From Aestuariimicrobium kwangyangense DSM 21549 (GTDB lineage: Bacteria; Actinomycetota; Actinomycetes; Propionibacteriales; Propionibacteriaceae), in contig NZ_ATXE01000001.1 in NCBI RefSeq assembly GCF_000421525.1, positions 930,001-994,000 on the forward strand: 64,000 nucleotides of DNA, written 5' to 3'. Position 1 is the first letter of the stretch; every line of letters begins with the position of its first letter. Below, piece by piece: positions 8,416 to 17,551 of this stretch. Both the position numbers and the translations under genes were made by a program. The notes beneath the pieces are model-generated. The model worked only from the letters and a program-made list of their open reading frames with translations, searched no databases and had not been told where the DNA came from.

Positions 8416-9807
8416 TCAGGCGGGTGGTTCGTGGTCGGTCACCTTCGGCAACGGACGAAGCGGTGCCCGCTCGGCCCGCTCGACCGTCTGCCCGGCCCGT
8501 TCGACCGCGACCGAGGCGTCACGCAGTGCCATCCGGACGAACCGGGGCACCTCCGGATCCTGGATCCGCAGCCCCCGCCGGCTGACCCGCACCGTCTGAC
8601 CGGTGAATCGTCCGATGGCGAGCGACGACAGGACGGTGCCCACGGCGAGCAGTCCTGCCAGCACCAACTGGGCCAGGCGCGGACCGACGCCGTCGACCAG
8701 CAGGCCCACCAGGGGCTGCGACAGGCTCATGCCGCCGAAGGCGATCAACAGGTACAGGCCCATCACCCGGCCGCGGGCCGACGGGTCGACGCTCATCTGC
8801 ACCAGGGCATTGCTGAGCAACTGGAAGCAGGTGATGGTCACCGAGTGCACCACGATCACCGCGGCATAGAGCAGGGGTGAGGGAGCGACGGCGCCGATCG
8901 CGAGGAAGCAGGCTGAGATCCACAGCAGGCCGACCAAATGGCGCAGTCGTGCCTTGCCACGGGTTCGTCCCGCGAGCAGGGAACCGACGATGCAGCCGGC
9001 GGCCATCACGGAGTTGAACACCGAGTACCCGGGGATGCCGCTGTGGAACACCTCGTTCGCCATCCCGGCGAAGACCAGGGGCATCGCCAGGGCCAGCAGG
9101 GAGACGCTGGCCAGCAGCACCATCGTCCAACCGATCTCGGTGGTCTCGCGCATGGTGCGCAGGCCCTCGCGCAGCGTGATCCGCTCGTCCTCGCGCGGTC
9201 CGGGATCCGCGGTCGGCGCCCGAAACAGCAGCACAGCGGTGATGCAGCAACCCAGGCCGTTCATCCAGAACGCGAAGCCCGGGCCGATCGCCGCCACCAT
9301 GGCGGCCGACATCGGCGGACTCCAGAAGCCGGCGGCCTGGAAGGCGATGGAGTTCATCGACAGGCCTTGTGCGATGTGTCGTCCCGACAACTGCACGATC
9401 ATCGACGAGCGGGCCGGTTGTTCGACCACCGCGGACAGGCCCGTGATCGTGGCGGCGGCGTAGATGTGCCAGGGCTCGACCAGGTGGAGCAGGGCCAGGG
9501 TGCCGACCGCGAAGGCCCCGGCCGCCTGCATCAGTTGGGCGCCGGCGATCAGCCCGCGCACGTTGAACTTGTCGGCGAGCACCCCACCCCACAGGCCGAA
9601 CAGCAGGATCGGGCCGAACTGGAGGGCGGCAGCCGTACCGACGGCGGTGACGTCACCGGTCAGCTTCAACAGCAGCCAGTCCTGGGCGATGCGGGCGATC
9701 CAGTAGCCGGTTGCCCCCTGCAGCATGGCTGTCAGGTAGCGAGCGAAACCCGGTTCGCCGAGGGCGCCGCGACGAAAGAGGGGAAGGGTGGGGACAGCAG
9801 TGGTCAT
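8416..9807 (-). CDS. MFS transporter
   Basis: 463 residues with about 12 transmembrane helices, of the MFS type often annotated as enterobactin/multidrug exporter-like (opening FRRGALGEPGFARYLTA, which resembles the N-termini of that group). The C-terminal about 60 residues are a charged cytoplasmic tail. The ATG at 9807 is chosen because the protein alignment starts there and the upstream frame is low-complexity. A similar MFS gene lies next to the cold-shock gene in M. tuberculosis (Rv0876c near Rv0871, from memory), so this is probably part of a conserved block. Substrate unknown. Confidence 0.8.
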   Translation of the reverse strand: MTTAVPTLPLFRRGALGEPGFARYLTAMLQGATGYWIARIAQDWLLLKLTGDVTAVGTAAALQFGPILLFGLWGGVLADKFNVRGLIAGAQLMQAAGAFAVGTLALLHLVEPWHIYAAATITGLSAVVEQPARSSMIVQLSGRHIAQGLSMNSIAFQAAGFWSPPMSAAMVAAIGPGFAFWMNGLGCCITAVLLFRAPTADPGPREDERITLREGLRTMRETTEIGWTMVLLASVSLLALAMPLVFAGMANEVFHSGIPGYSVFNSVMAAGCIVGSLLAGRTRGKARLRHLVGLLWISACFLAIGAVAPSPLLYAAVIVVHSVTITCFQLLSNALVQMSVDPSARGRVMGLYLLIAFGGMSLSQPLVGLLVDGVGPRLAQLVLAGLLAVGTVLSSLAIGRFTGQTVRVSRRGLRIQDPEVPRFVRMALRDASVAVERAGQTVERAERAPLRPLPKVTDHEPPA

Positions 9808-10039
9808 GAGGCACACAGAGGGGGGGAGGAAGCGGTCCCGACGTCGCCTGGTGGCGCGGGCTGACACCAGACTAGAACCCCTGCGGGGATGACGTGAACG
9901 GGTGCTCACTTTGAGGCGTGAACGGTTCGCAGGGCGCTCAACGGCGGTGCGCACAATCGGGTGGGCGAGGTCAACGGCTGCGGGGTAGGATGAGCGTTCA
10001 GTTGACCGCCGGGGGACCGGCCAGAGCAGGAGTTTCGAC

Positions 10040-10423
10040 GTGGCCATCGGCAAGGTGCGCTTCTACGACGCCGAGAAGGGTTTCGGCTTCATCACCAAGG
10101 ACGAGGGCGGCGACGTCCACTTCCGCAGCAGTGTGCTGCCCTCGGGGGTGACCATCGTGAAGCCGGGGCAGAAGGTCGAGGTGTCGGTCGCCGAGGGGCG
10201 CCGAGGTGAGCAGGCCCTGTCCTTGCGCCTGATCGATGCACCGCCGTCGCTGTCGAAGCAGCAGCGCAAGAAGCCCGAGGACCTCGCTCGTCTCACCGAA
10301 GACCTGATCAAGCTGCTCGACGGCTTGGGGAACGGCTACCGTCACGGTCGCCACCCCGACGCCAAGGCAGCCGCCAAGACCGCCGCGTTGCTGCGGGCGG
10401 TCGCCGACGAACTGGAGCTGTGA
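10040..10423 (+). CDS. Cold-shock domain protein with C-terminal extension
   Basis: 127 residues. Residues 1-66 are a cold-shock OB fold with RNA-binding motif KGFGFIT (RNP1) and DVHFRSS (RNP2). Residues 67-127 are a charged helical extension absent from 67-residue CspA proteins but usual in the actinobacterial CspB-like group. It should bind single-stranded RNA or DNA in the cytoplasm. The GTG at 10040 follows AGGAG. A possible -10 box TAGGAT lies about 55 bases upstream (9986-9991). The stop overlaps the DUF3027 start by four bases (GTGA), so the two are translationally coupled. Confidence 0.93.
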   Translation: MAIGKVRFYDAEKGFGFITKDEGGDVHFRSSVLPSGVTIVKPGQKVEVSVAEGRRGEQALSLRLIDAPPSLSKQQRKKPEDLARLTEDLIKLLDGLGNGYRHGRHPDAKAAAKTAALLRAVADELEL

Positions 10424-11250
10424 GCGTGTCCGTGACCCCTGTCGCCACCCGAACCCCGGCAGCGCGTTCCGCTGCCTCCAAGTCCGCCAAGCCGAAGCTG
10501 GACGCGGTCGCCGCGGCCGCCATCGAGGTGGCTCGGGTCGCCGCCGAGGAGGAAGCAGGGGACTTCGGCGTCGGGGAGCACCTGGGTGTCGTGGCCGACG
10601 GTGAGCGGGTGGTGACGCACCTGTTCGAGTGCACCCACCCTGCCTACCGGACGTGGCGGTGGGCGGTCACCGTGGTGCGTGCCTCCCGGGCACGCGTGGC
10701 CACCGTCAACGAGGTGGTGCTGCTGCCGACCGCCGACTCGCACCGCGCCCCCGCGTGGGTGCCGTGGGGCGATCGGATCCTCGCCGGTGACGTCGTGCCC
10801 GGCATGCTTCTTCCGACCCCTGACAACGACCCCCGCCTCGAGCCCGGTTTCACCGGCGGTGAGCAGGCAGCCGATGCCGACCCGGTCGAGTGGTCGATCA
10901 CCCGTTCGGTGGTGGCCGAACTCGGACTGGGCCGCGAACGGGTGCTGACGTCGTTCGGTCGTGACCTGGCGGCCGAGCGGTGGCTGTCGGGCGACGCCGG
11001 AGCCGACAACCAGTTGAGTCGTCAGGCCCCCGCTGAGTGCGTCAGCTGCGGCTACCTCGTCCGCCTGCAGGGTGGGCTCGGAACCATGTTCGGTGTCTGC
11101 ACCAACGAGTTCTCCCCCTCGGACGCCCACGTCGTCTCGATGGACCACGGCTGTGGCGGCCACTCCTCCGTCGTCGCCGAGGAGCGGGGGGTCGAACTCC
11201 CGCTGCCCATGTTCGACACCGTGACGATCGATCAGTCCCTGTTCGACTGA
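10420..11250 (+). CDS. DUF3027 family protein
   Basis: 276 residues, conserved in actinobacteria directly after the cold-shock gene. The first about 45 residues are Ala/Lys-rich. The core contains aromatic-rich segments (AYRTWRWAVTVV, APAWVPWGDRI) and, near the C-terminus, paired cysteines (CVSCGYLV and GVCTNEFSP) that could bind zinc. Function is unknown. The start overlaps the preceding stop (GTGA at 10420-10423), indicating an operon. Its last 19 bases overlap the convergent DUF2530 gene. Confidence 0.85.
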   Translation: MSVSVTPVATRTPAARSAASKSAKPKLDAVAAAAIEVARVAAEEEAGDFGVGEHLGVVADGERVVTHLFECTHPAYRTWRWAVTVVRASRARVATVNEVVLLPTADSHRAPAWVPWGDRILAGDVVPGMLLPTPDNDPRLEPGFTGGEQAADADPVEWSITRSVVAELGLGRERVLTSFGRDLAAERWLSGDAGADNQLSRQAPAECVSCGYLVRLQGGLGTMFGVCTNEFSPSDAHVVSMDHGCGGHSSVVAEERGVELPLPMFDTVTIDQSLFD

Positions 11251-11534
11251 TCCAGCGCGAGCCGACGGGCGCGACGACGCGTCCACCACAGCCCGACCAG
11301 ACCGATCACGGTTCCGGCGAGTGCCACACCGAGCCACCAGCCTCGCCCGTCCTCGTCCATTCGGTTCCTCAGCGCGAACAGCACCACCGTCGCCACCGCG
11401 AAGGCGAGTGTGCCCGCGCGGAAGGCGCCGACCCCACTGTCGTCGACCGGCTCGATCGGGGCCTGGAGGAGACCGCGGGGGCGCTGCCGGGCCGTGGGCA
11501 CCTCGGAGTTAGGCGGAGCGGACGAGTTCGACAT
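11232..11534 (-). CDS. DUF2530 family small membrane protein
   Basis: 100 residues: a disordered N-terminus, then two transmembrane helices (about 39-56 and 66-84) and a basic tail (WWTRRRARRLAL). This fits DUF2530, an uncharacterised actinobacterial family. The ATG at 11534 is preceded by TAAACT (11542-11547) and 7 bases, so it is probably leaderless. It is divergent from the purine permease with 46 bases between the starts, and its 3' end overlaps the DUF3027 gene. Confidence 0.8.
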   Translation of the reverse strand: MSNSSAPPNSEVPTARQRPRGLLQAPIEPVDDSGVGAFRAGTLAFAVATVVLFALRNRMDEDGRGWWLGVALAGTVIGLVGLWWTRRRARRLALDQSNRD

Positions 11535-11541
11535 GCGTCCG

Positions 11542-11574
11542 AGTTTACGAACGCCGGAGCCCCACCTCTACCAT
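11542..11574. promoter_or_regulatory. Divergent leaderless promoters, DUF2530 / purine permease
   Basis: Two -10 boxes face away from each other in 46 bases: TAAACT on the minus strand (11542-11547), 7 bases from the ATG at 11534, and TACCAT on the plus strand (11569-11574), 6 bases from the ATG at 11581. Neither gene has a ribosome site. Confidence 0.6.
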
Positions 11575-11580
11575 GCGTGC

Positions 11581-13134
11581 ATGGTCACCAACTCCCCCAA
11601 GGCCGCGCGTCGGCCAGACAGCCACACAACTGACGTCCGACAAGGCCGTGGAGCACTCGATCGGTGGTTCCAGATCACCCGTCGCGGTTCGACCACCGCC
11701 ACCGAGGTGCGCGGCGGTCTGGTGACCTTCTTCACCATGGCCTACATCCTCGCCCTGAACCCCCTGATCATCGGCACGGCCGCCGACCGGAATGGCAACC
11801 TGATCAACGGGGCCCCCAAGTTCCTCGACGCCGCCAAGTCGCAGCTCAATGACGCAGCGCTGACCGAGTCGAAGCTGATGGTGGCCGCGGCGACAGCGCT
11901 GATCGCGGGACTGCTGACCATCCTGATGGGTGTCTGGGGACGGTTCCCCCTGGCGCTGGCCACGGGTCTGGGACTGAACGCCCTGCTGGCCTACAGCATC
12001 GCCCCGCAGATGACCTGGCCGCAGGCCATGGGCCTGGTGGTGTGGGAGGGCACCCTGATCACCCTGCTGGTGCTCACCGGCATCCGCAAGGCGATCTTCA
12101 CCGCCGTGCCTCCCAGCCTGCGTGCGGCCATCTCGGTCGGTATCGGACTGTTCATCACGCTCGTCGGTCTGGCTGACTCCGGGCTGGTCCGACCGGGCAA
12201 CCCACTGGTGCAACTGGGTGTCAACGGCACCTTGCAGGGCTGGCCGATCGCCGTCGCGGTGTTCGCCTTCCTGTTGCTGGTGCTGCTGCACGTACGCAAG
12301 GTGAAGGGCGCCATGCTGATCGCGATCGCGGCCGCCTCAGTGGTGGCGCTCGTGCTCGAGGCCGCCTTCAAGGTGGGACCCCGCATCGGTGAGAACGTGA
12401 CCGGCTGGTCGCTCAACGTGCCGAAGCTGCCCTCCGGGTCTGACTTCGTCAGCCCCAACCTCGGCCTGATCGGGCGGGTCGACCTGCTCGGAGGCTTCCT
12501 CAAGGCCGACGGCAGCTTCTCGATCGGCGTCTTCCTCGGCGTGCTGCTGCTGGTGTTCTCGCTACTGCTGGCCGACTTCTTCGACACCGTGGGCACCGTC
12601 GTGGCCGTCGGTTCCGAGGCGGGCCTGCTCGCCAAGGACGGGAACCCGCCGCACCTGCAGGAGATCCTGATGGTCGACTCGATCGCAGCCATGGCTGGTG
12701 GCCTCGGCTCGGTGTCGTCCAACACCTCCTACATCGAGTCGACCGCCGGTGTCGGCGAGGGTGCCCGCACCGGTCTGGCCTCAGTGGTCACCGGTCTGGC
12801 CTTCCTGGTGGCGATCTTCCTCGCCCCGATCGTGAACATGATCCCCTCCGAGGCAGCCGGGCCGGTGCTGGTCTTCGTGGGGTTCCTGATGATCGGGCAG
12901 GTGCTGCAGGTCAAGTGGGACGAGGCCGAGGAGGGCATCCCCGCCTTCCTGACCATCGTGCTGATGCCCTTCACCTACTCGATCACCGCCGGTATCGGTG
13001 CCGGGGTGATCTTCTGGGCCGCCATCAAGGCGATCAAGGGCAAGGCCAAGCTCGTCCACCCGCTGCTGTGGGCCGTCGTCGTGCTGTTCGTCATCTACTT
13101 CGCCCAGGGTCTGCTCTCGAGCCTGCTCAGCTGA
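11581..13134 (+). CDS. NCS2 purine permease (AzgA/PbuG-like)
   Basis: 517-residue, 12-14 helix proton symporter of the guanine/hypoxanthine branch of NCS2. Family signs are the opening TEVRGGLVTFFTMAYILALNP, the ATGLGLNALLAY segment of the substrate site, ADFFDTVGTVVAVG, and SSNTSYIESTAGVGEGARTG. It imports hypoxanthine, guanine or adenine for salvage. The start at 11581 is supported by a TACCAT box 6 bases before it. A loop around residues 65-90 is longer than in PbuG. A large hairpin (13197-13259) follows the gene. Confidence 0.92.
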   Translation: MVTNSPKAARRPDSHTTDVRQGRGALDRWFQITRRGSTTATEVRGGLVTFFTMAYILALNPLIIGTAADRNGNLINGAPKFLDAAKSQLNDAALTESKLMVAAATALIAGLLTILMGVWGRFPLALATGLGLNALLAYSIAPQMTWPQAMGLVVWEGTLITLLVLTGIRKAIFTAVPPSLRAAISVGIGLFITLVGLADSGLVRPGNPLVQLGVNGTLQGWPIAVAVFAFLLLVLLHVRKVKGAMLIAIAAASVVALVLEAAFKVGPRIGENVTGWSLNVPKLPSGSDFVSPNLGLIGRVDLLGGFLKADGSFSIGVFLGVLLLVFSLLLADFFDTVGTVVAVGSEAGLLAKDGNPPHLQEILMVDSIAAMAGGLGSVSSNTSYIESTAGVGEGARTGLASVVTGLAFLVAIFLAPIVNMIPSEAAGPVLVFVGFLMIGQVLQVKWDEAEEGIPAFLTIVLMPFTYSITAGIGAGVIFWAAIKAIKGKAKLVHPLLWAVVVLFVIYFAQGLLSSLLS

Positions 13135-13196
13135 GTCGAGTCGCGCCGACCGGCACCGGCGTGACGACCCCTCATCCACTGCCACCGGGGCGCCAC

Positions 13197-13259
13197 GATC
13201 ACCACGCGGGCTCGACCAACCTTCGGTTTCCGGGGGTTGGTCGAGCCCGCGTGGTGATC
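13197..13259. terminator. Perfect 25-bp hairpin between permease and pyruvate carboxylase
   Basis: Arms 13197-13221 and 13235-13259 are exactly complementary over 25 bases around a 13-base loop. The right arm starts GGTTGGTCGAGCCCG. There is no T-run after it, so it may be a terminator, a mobile-repeat remnant or both. It lies about 60 bases after the permease stop and 145 before the next start. Confidence 0.6.
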
Positions 13260-13390
13260 CTGGCGGGAGGAACGCTCGTCCCGGCACAAGGAGGAGCGGC
13301 CGGCAGGCGCCGCGGCCAGCGCTTCCCAGGCCCTCGATGGGCCGTGATCCAGCGCCGTGAGAAGCCTCCGGGGGCCTCTGGTGCCTTCTG

Positions 13391-13396
13391 TATTGT
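13391..13396 (+). promoter_or_regulatory. -10 box of pyruvate carboxylase gene
   Basis: TATTGT ends 7 bases before the ATG at 13404. No ribosome site is present, so transcription and translation probably start at the same base. Confidence 0.55.
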
Positions 13397-13403
13397 CAGC
13401 AGC

Positions 13404-16400
13404 ATGTTCTCCAAGGTTCTGGTCGCCAACCGTGGCGAGATCGCAGTCCGTGCATTCCGCGCCGCCTACGAGCTCGGCCTCAAGACGGTCGCCGTCTTCC
13501 CCCTCGAAGACCGCAACGCCGAGCACCGCATCAAGGCGGACGAGGCCTACCAGATCGGCGAGCCCGGCCACCCGGTGCGCGCCTACCTCGACATCGACGA
13601 GATGATCCGGGCCGCCAAGGAGGCCGGGGCTGACGCCATCTACCCCGGTTACGGCTTCCTCTCCGAGAATCCCGGCCTGGCCGAGGCATGCGCCCAGAAC
13701 GACATCATCTTCGTCGGCCCCCCGGCCGATGTGCTCGAGCTCGCCGGCAACAAGGTGCGCGCCCTCAAGGCCGCCCGCAAGGCGGGAATCCCCGTGCTCG
13801 CCTCCTGTGAGCCCTCGACCGACGTCGAGGAGCTCAGCCGCGCCGCCGACGAGATCGGTTTCCCCGTCTTCGTGAAGGCGGTCGCCGGCGGTGGCGGACG
13901 AGGGATGCGCCGGGTCGATCGTCCCGAAGACCTGCGGGAGTCGTTGGGTGCTGCCATGCGCGAGGCCGAGTCGGCCTTCGGCGATGCCACCGTGTTCATC
14001 GAGCAGGCCGTCGCTCGTCCGCGTCACATCGAGGTGCAGATCCTCGCTGACCAGCACGGCAACGTCATGCACCTGTTCGAGCGGGACTGCTCGATCCAGC
14101 GGCGCCACCAGAAGGTGATCGAGATCGCCCCCGCTCCTCACATCTCGGACGAGCTGCGCGCTGCCCTGACCCGTGACGCCGTGGCCTTCGCCGAGTCGAT
14201 CAACTACTGCTGCGCCGGCACCGTCGAGTTCCTCGTCGAGACCGAGGGCGAGCGCGCCGGACGCCACGTGTTCATCGAGATGAACCCTCGCATCCAGGTC
14301 GAGCACACCGTCACCGAGGAGATCACCGACGTCGACCTCGTGCAGGCGCAGATGCGGATCGCCTCGGGCGAGACCCTGGCCGACCTGGGCCTCAGTCAGG
14401 ACAGCGTCGCCATCCGCGGCACCGCCATGCAGTGCCGGATCACCACCGAGGACCCCGCCAACGGGTTCCGTCCCGACACGGGCATGATCACCACCTACCG
14501 TTCCGCCTCCGGCGCCGGTATTCGCCTGGACGGCGGCACCGTCGGCACGGGCGTCGAGATCTCGGGCCATTTCGACTCCATGCTGGTCAAGATGACCGCT
14601 CGTGGGCGCGACTTCCAGATGGCCTGCGCGCGCGCCCGCCGGGCCCTGGCGGAGTTCCGCATCCGTGGCGTCAGCACCAACATCCCGTTCCTGCGGGCAG
14701 TGCTGGACGACCCCGACTTCCAGGCCGGCGACATCTCCACCAACTTCATCGACGAACGCCCCTACCTGCTCACGGCGCGCACCCCCGCCGACCGTGGGAC
14801 GAAGATGATGAGGTGGCTGGCGGACGTGACCGTCAACCGTCCCAACGGTGAGGCCCTCACCAGCCTCGACCCGTCGGCGAAGCTGCCCCAGGTCTCCCTC
14901 AAGGACGCCCCGGTGGACGGGTCGCGCCAACGCCTGCTCGAGCTCGGCCCCGCCGGGTTCGCGAAGTGGCTGCGCGAGTCCGACCACGTCGAGGTCACCG
15001 ACACCACCTTCCGCGACGCCCACCAGTCGCTGCTGGCGACCCGGGTACGCACCCGCGACCTCACCTCGGTCGCCCCCTACATCGCCAAGATGCTGCCCGA
15101 GTTGCTGAGCGTGGAGTGCTGGGGCGGGGCCACCTACGACGTGGCCCTGCGCTTCCTCGGCGAGGACCCCTGGGAGAGGTTGGCGCAGTTGCGGGCCGAC
15201 CTGCCCAACCAGGCGCTGCAGATGCTGCTGCGCGGACGCAACACCGTCGGCTACACCCCTTACCCCACGGAGGTGACCCGCGCCTTCGTCGCCGAGGCGG
15301 CGGACACCGGGGTCGACATCTTCCGCATCTTCGACGCCCTCAACGACGTCGAGCAGATGCGTCCTGCCATCGACGCCGTGCTCGAGACCGGTACCACCGT
15401 GGCCGAGGTGGCCCTGTGCTACACCTCCGACCTGTCGGACCCCGACGAGAAGATCTACACGCTGGACTTCTACCTTCGTCTCGCCGAGAAGATCGTCGAG
15501 GCGGGCGCCCACGTGCTGGCCATCAAGGACATGGCGGGACTGCTTCGTCCGCCGGCCGCCTTCACGCTGGTGACGGCACTGCGCGAGCGGTTCGACCTGC
15601 CCGTGCACCTGCACACCCACGACACTGCCGGTGGCCAGCTGGCCACCCTGCTGCGTGCCGTCGATGCCGGTGTCGACGCGGTCGACGTCGCCTCGGCGCC
15701 GATGGCCGGCACCACCTCTCAGCCACCTGCGTCGGCGCTGGTGATGGCCCTGCAGCACGGCAAGCGGCAGACCCGCCTCAACCCCAAGGCGGTGGCCGAC
15801 CTCGAGCCGTACTGGGAGGCCGTCCGCCGGGTGTACGCACCCTTCGAGTCGGGGCTGCCCAGCCCGACCGGTCGTGTGTACACCCACGAGATCCCCGGCG
15901 GCCAGCTGTCGAACCTTCGCCAGCAGGCGAAGGCACTGGGGCTGGGCGACCGGTTCGAGCAGATCGAGTCGATGTACGCGGCGGCTGACAAGATTCTCGG
16001 ACGACCCACCAAGGTCACTCCCTCGTCGAAGGTCGTCGGGGACCTCGCCCTGCACCTGGTCGCGGTCAACGCCGACCCGCAGGAGTTCGAGGCCGACCCG
16101 CAGAAGTTCGACATCCCCGATTCGGTGATCGGCTTCCTCAGCGGCGAGCTCGGCACTCCTGCCGGTGGCTGGCCCGAGCCGTTCCGCTCGAAGGCGCTGG
16201 CCGGACGCAAGACCCCGGTCCGCCAGACCGAGGTCGACGCGGACGACCTGGCCAAGCTCGCCATCCCCGGACGCACGCGGCAGGAGACGCTCAACCGTCT
16301 GCTGTTCCCCGGTCCCACCCGGGAGTTCGAGGAGTACCGCGAGACCTACGGTGACCTCTCGGCCGTGCCGACCATTCCGTACCTCTACGGGCTGAAGCCC

Positions 16401-16805
16401 GACACCGAGCACGTCATCACCCTGTCGCAGGGAGTGTCGCTGATCGCCAGTCTCGAGGCGATCGGTGAGGTGGACAAGCGAGGCAAGCGCACGGTGATGT
16501 GCCTGCTCAACGGGCAACTTCGTCCGGTGCGGGTGCGCGACCTCTCCGTCAAGCCCGAGGTGGCCGCTGCCGAGCGTGCCGACTCGTCCAACCCCGGTCA
16601 CGTGGCCGCCCCGTTCGCCGGGGCCGTCACCGTGCAGGTCGAGGAGGGCGAGAAGGTCGTCGTCGGGCAGTCGGTTGCGACCATCGAGGCCATGAAGATG
16701 GAGGCCTCGATCACCGCGCCGATCGCGGGTGTGGTGCAGCGGCTCGCCGTGCAGGGGACGCGTCAGAGCGAAGGTGGCGACCTGCTGCTGGTGATCCGTC
16801 CCTGA
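13404..16805 (+). CDS. pyc: Pyruvate carboxylase
   Basis: Biotin enzyme making oxaloacetate from pyruvate, bicarbonate and ATP; replenishes the TCA cycle and, in propionic fermenters, feeds succinate formation. 1133 residues, the full single-chain length. Order: biotin carboxylase (about 1-450, starting KVLVANRGEIAVRAFRAA, with the GGGGRGMR ATP-grasp loop), carboxyltransferase (about 530-800, DTTFRDAHQSLLATR, and the catalytic AIKDMAG lysine), allosteric/tetramer region, and biotinyl domain with EAMKMEAS (biotinylated K1098). The ATG at 13404 is placed at the canonical N-terminus and follows TATTGT by 7 bases. The gene stands alone. Confidence 0.98.
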   Translation: MFSKVLVANRGEIAVRAFRAAYELGLKTVAVFPLEDRNAEHRIKADEAYQIGEPGHPVRAYLDIDEMIRAAKEAGADAIYPGYGFLSENPGLAEACAQNDIIFVGPPADVLELAGNKVRALKAARKAGIPVLASCEPSTDVEELSRAADEIGFPVFVKAVAGGGGRGMRRVDRPEDLRESLGAAMREAESAFGDATVFIEQAVARPRHIEVQILADQHGNVMHLFERDCSIQRRHQKVIEIAPAPHISDELRAALTRDAVAFAESINYCCAGTVEFLVETEGERAGRHVFIEMNPRIQVEHTVTEEITDVDLVQAQMRIASGETLADLGLSQDSVAIRGTAMQCRITTEDPANGFRPDTGMITTYRSASGAGIRLDGGTVGTGVEISGHFDSMLVKMTARGRDFQMACARARRALAEFRIRGVSTNIPFLRAVLDDPDFQAGDISTNFIDERPYLLTARTPADRGTKMMRWLADVTVNRPNGEALTSLDPSAKLPQVSLKDAPVDGSRQRLLELGPAGFAKWLRESDHVEVTDTTFRDAHQSLLATRVRTRDLTSVAPYIAKMLPELLSVECWGGATYDVALRFLGEDPWERLAQLRADLPNQALQMLLRGRNTVGYTPYPTEVTRAFVAEAADTGVDIFRIFDALNDVEQMRPAIDAVLETGTTVAEVALCYTSDLSDPDEKIYTLDFYLRLAEKIVEAGAHVLAIKDMAGLLRPPAAFTLVTALRERFDLPVHLHTHDTAGGQLATLLRAVDAGVDAVDVASAPMAGTTSQPPASALVMALQHGKRQTRLNPKAVADLEPYWEAVRRVYAPFESGLPSPTGRVYTHEIPGGQLSNLRQQAKALGLGDRFEQIESMYAAADKILGRPTKVTPSSKVVGDLALHLVAVNADPQEFEADPQKFDIPDSVIGFLSGELGTPAGGWPEPFRSKALAGRKTPVRQTEVDADDLAKLAIPGRTRQETLNRLLFPGPTREFEEYRETYGDLSAVPTIPYLYGLKPDTEHVITLSQGVSLIASLEAIGEVDKRGKRTVMCLLNGQLRPVRVRDLSVKPEVAAAERADSSNPGHVAAPFAGAVTVQVEEGEKVVVGQSVATIEAMKMEASITAPIAGVVQRLAVQGTRQSEGGDLLLVIRP

Positions 16806-16827
16806 GCCCCGCCTGCATGGTCAGCGC

Positions 16828-17508
16828 TCAGCTGCCGAGCTGCTCACGTGGGGTCTCCCACCAGACCAGGAACAGGTCGGGGCCGGGGCGTCCGGCTCCC
16901 CGGGCCTGCTCGGCCAGTCCCGGGAAGAGTGACAAGAAGGCGTGCAGGCTGCGCGCCCGGGCGAGGTTCTCCTCGCCCTCGACCCGGTCGAGCACCGCTC
17001 CCAACTCGGCAGCAGTGGCGGTGACGTGCCCCGACTTCGAGTAGCCGATCCGCATGCCGTTCGCGGCTCGCAAAGGCAGTTGCGGATCGTCCGCCATCAA
17101 CTTGCGCAGCCCGAATCGGCTGGGCAGGCCGGCCTTGGTGAGGGCGAAGTCGAGGTCATCCAGCTGTCGGGAACCGAGGTCGGCGTGCCAGGTCTGCCAG
17201 TCGAGGGCATCGACCCACGCGTCGACCACCTTCCACGACACCTCGAGCCGTTCGGGGGCGACGTAGTGACCACGGATCAGGGTCTCCCAGTCCGAGGGCA
17301 GCGGCGTGCCATCGGGCACGACCGGCCCGGGATTGGACCGGAACACCGGTCCGAGCTTGCCCAACAGGCCTCGCGGGCGCTGCTCCGCGGCTGGCACCCG
17401 GAACGTGTCGGAGGCGATCGCGCGCAGCCGGCCGGCCAGTTCGGCGTCGGCGCCGAACATGTCGCGCACCTCGTGGATCGACAACGCGTGCATCCGCAAC
17501 TCGCCCAT
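16828..17508 (-). CDS. Hypothetical protein, unknown family
   Basis: 226 residues, soluble, no signal peptide or membrane segment. It is rich in Trp and Leu, with segments such as WKVVDAWVDALDWQTWH and a C-terminal LFLVWWETPREQLGS. I do not recognise the family. The first ATG (17508) follows TACCGT (17515-17520) by 6 bases and is the likely leaderless start; ATG 17493 is an alternative. It is divergent from the small membrane ORF at 17552 with 43 bases between them. Confidence 0.65.
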   Translation of the reverse strand: MGELRMHALSIHEVRDMFGADAELAGRLRAIASDTFRVPAAEQRPRGLLGKLGPVFRSNPGPVVPDGTPLPSDWETLIRGHYVAPERLEVSWKVVDAWVDALDWQTWHADLGSRQLDDLDFALTKAGLPSRFGLRKLMADDPQLPLRAANGMRIGYSKSGHVTATAAELGAVLDRVEGEENLARARSLHAFLSLFPGLAEQARGAGRPGPDLFLVWWETPREQLGS

Positions 17509-17514
17509 GGGCCA

Positions 17515-17544
17515 ACGGTAACCAATGGGTGCGGGCTTTACTCT
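17515..17544. promoter_or_regulatory. Divergent leaderless promoters in a 43-bp gap
   Basis: TACCGT on the minus strand (17515-17520) is 6 bases from ATG 17508. TACTCT on the plus strand (17539-17544) is 7 bases from GTG 17552. The two -35 regions must overlap the opposite promoter, so the genes may interfere with or co-regulate each other. Confidence 0.6.
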
Positions 17545-17551
17545 GGTCAGC

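Noticed and set aside
13095-16601. A 1168-residue open frame on the minus strand inside pyruvate carboxylase
   Set aside because: It is antisense to a clear full-length enzyme, has no motifs, and long antisense frames are expected at this GC content.
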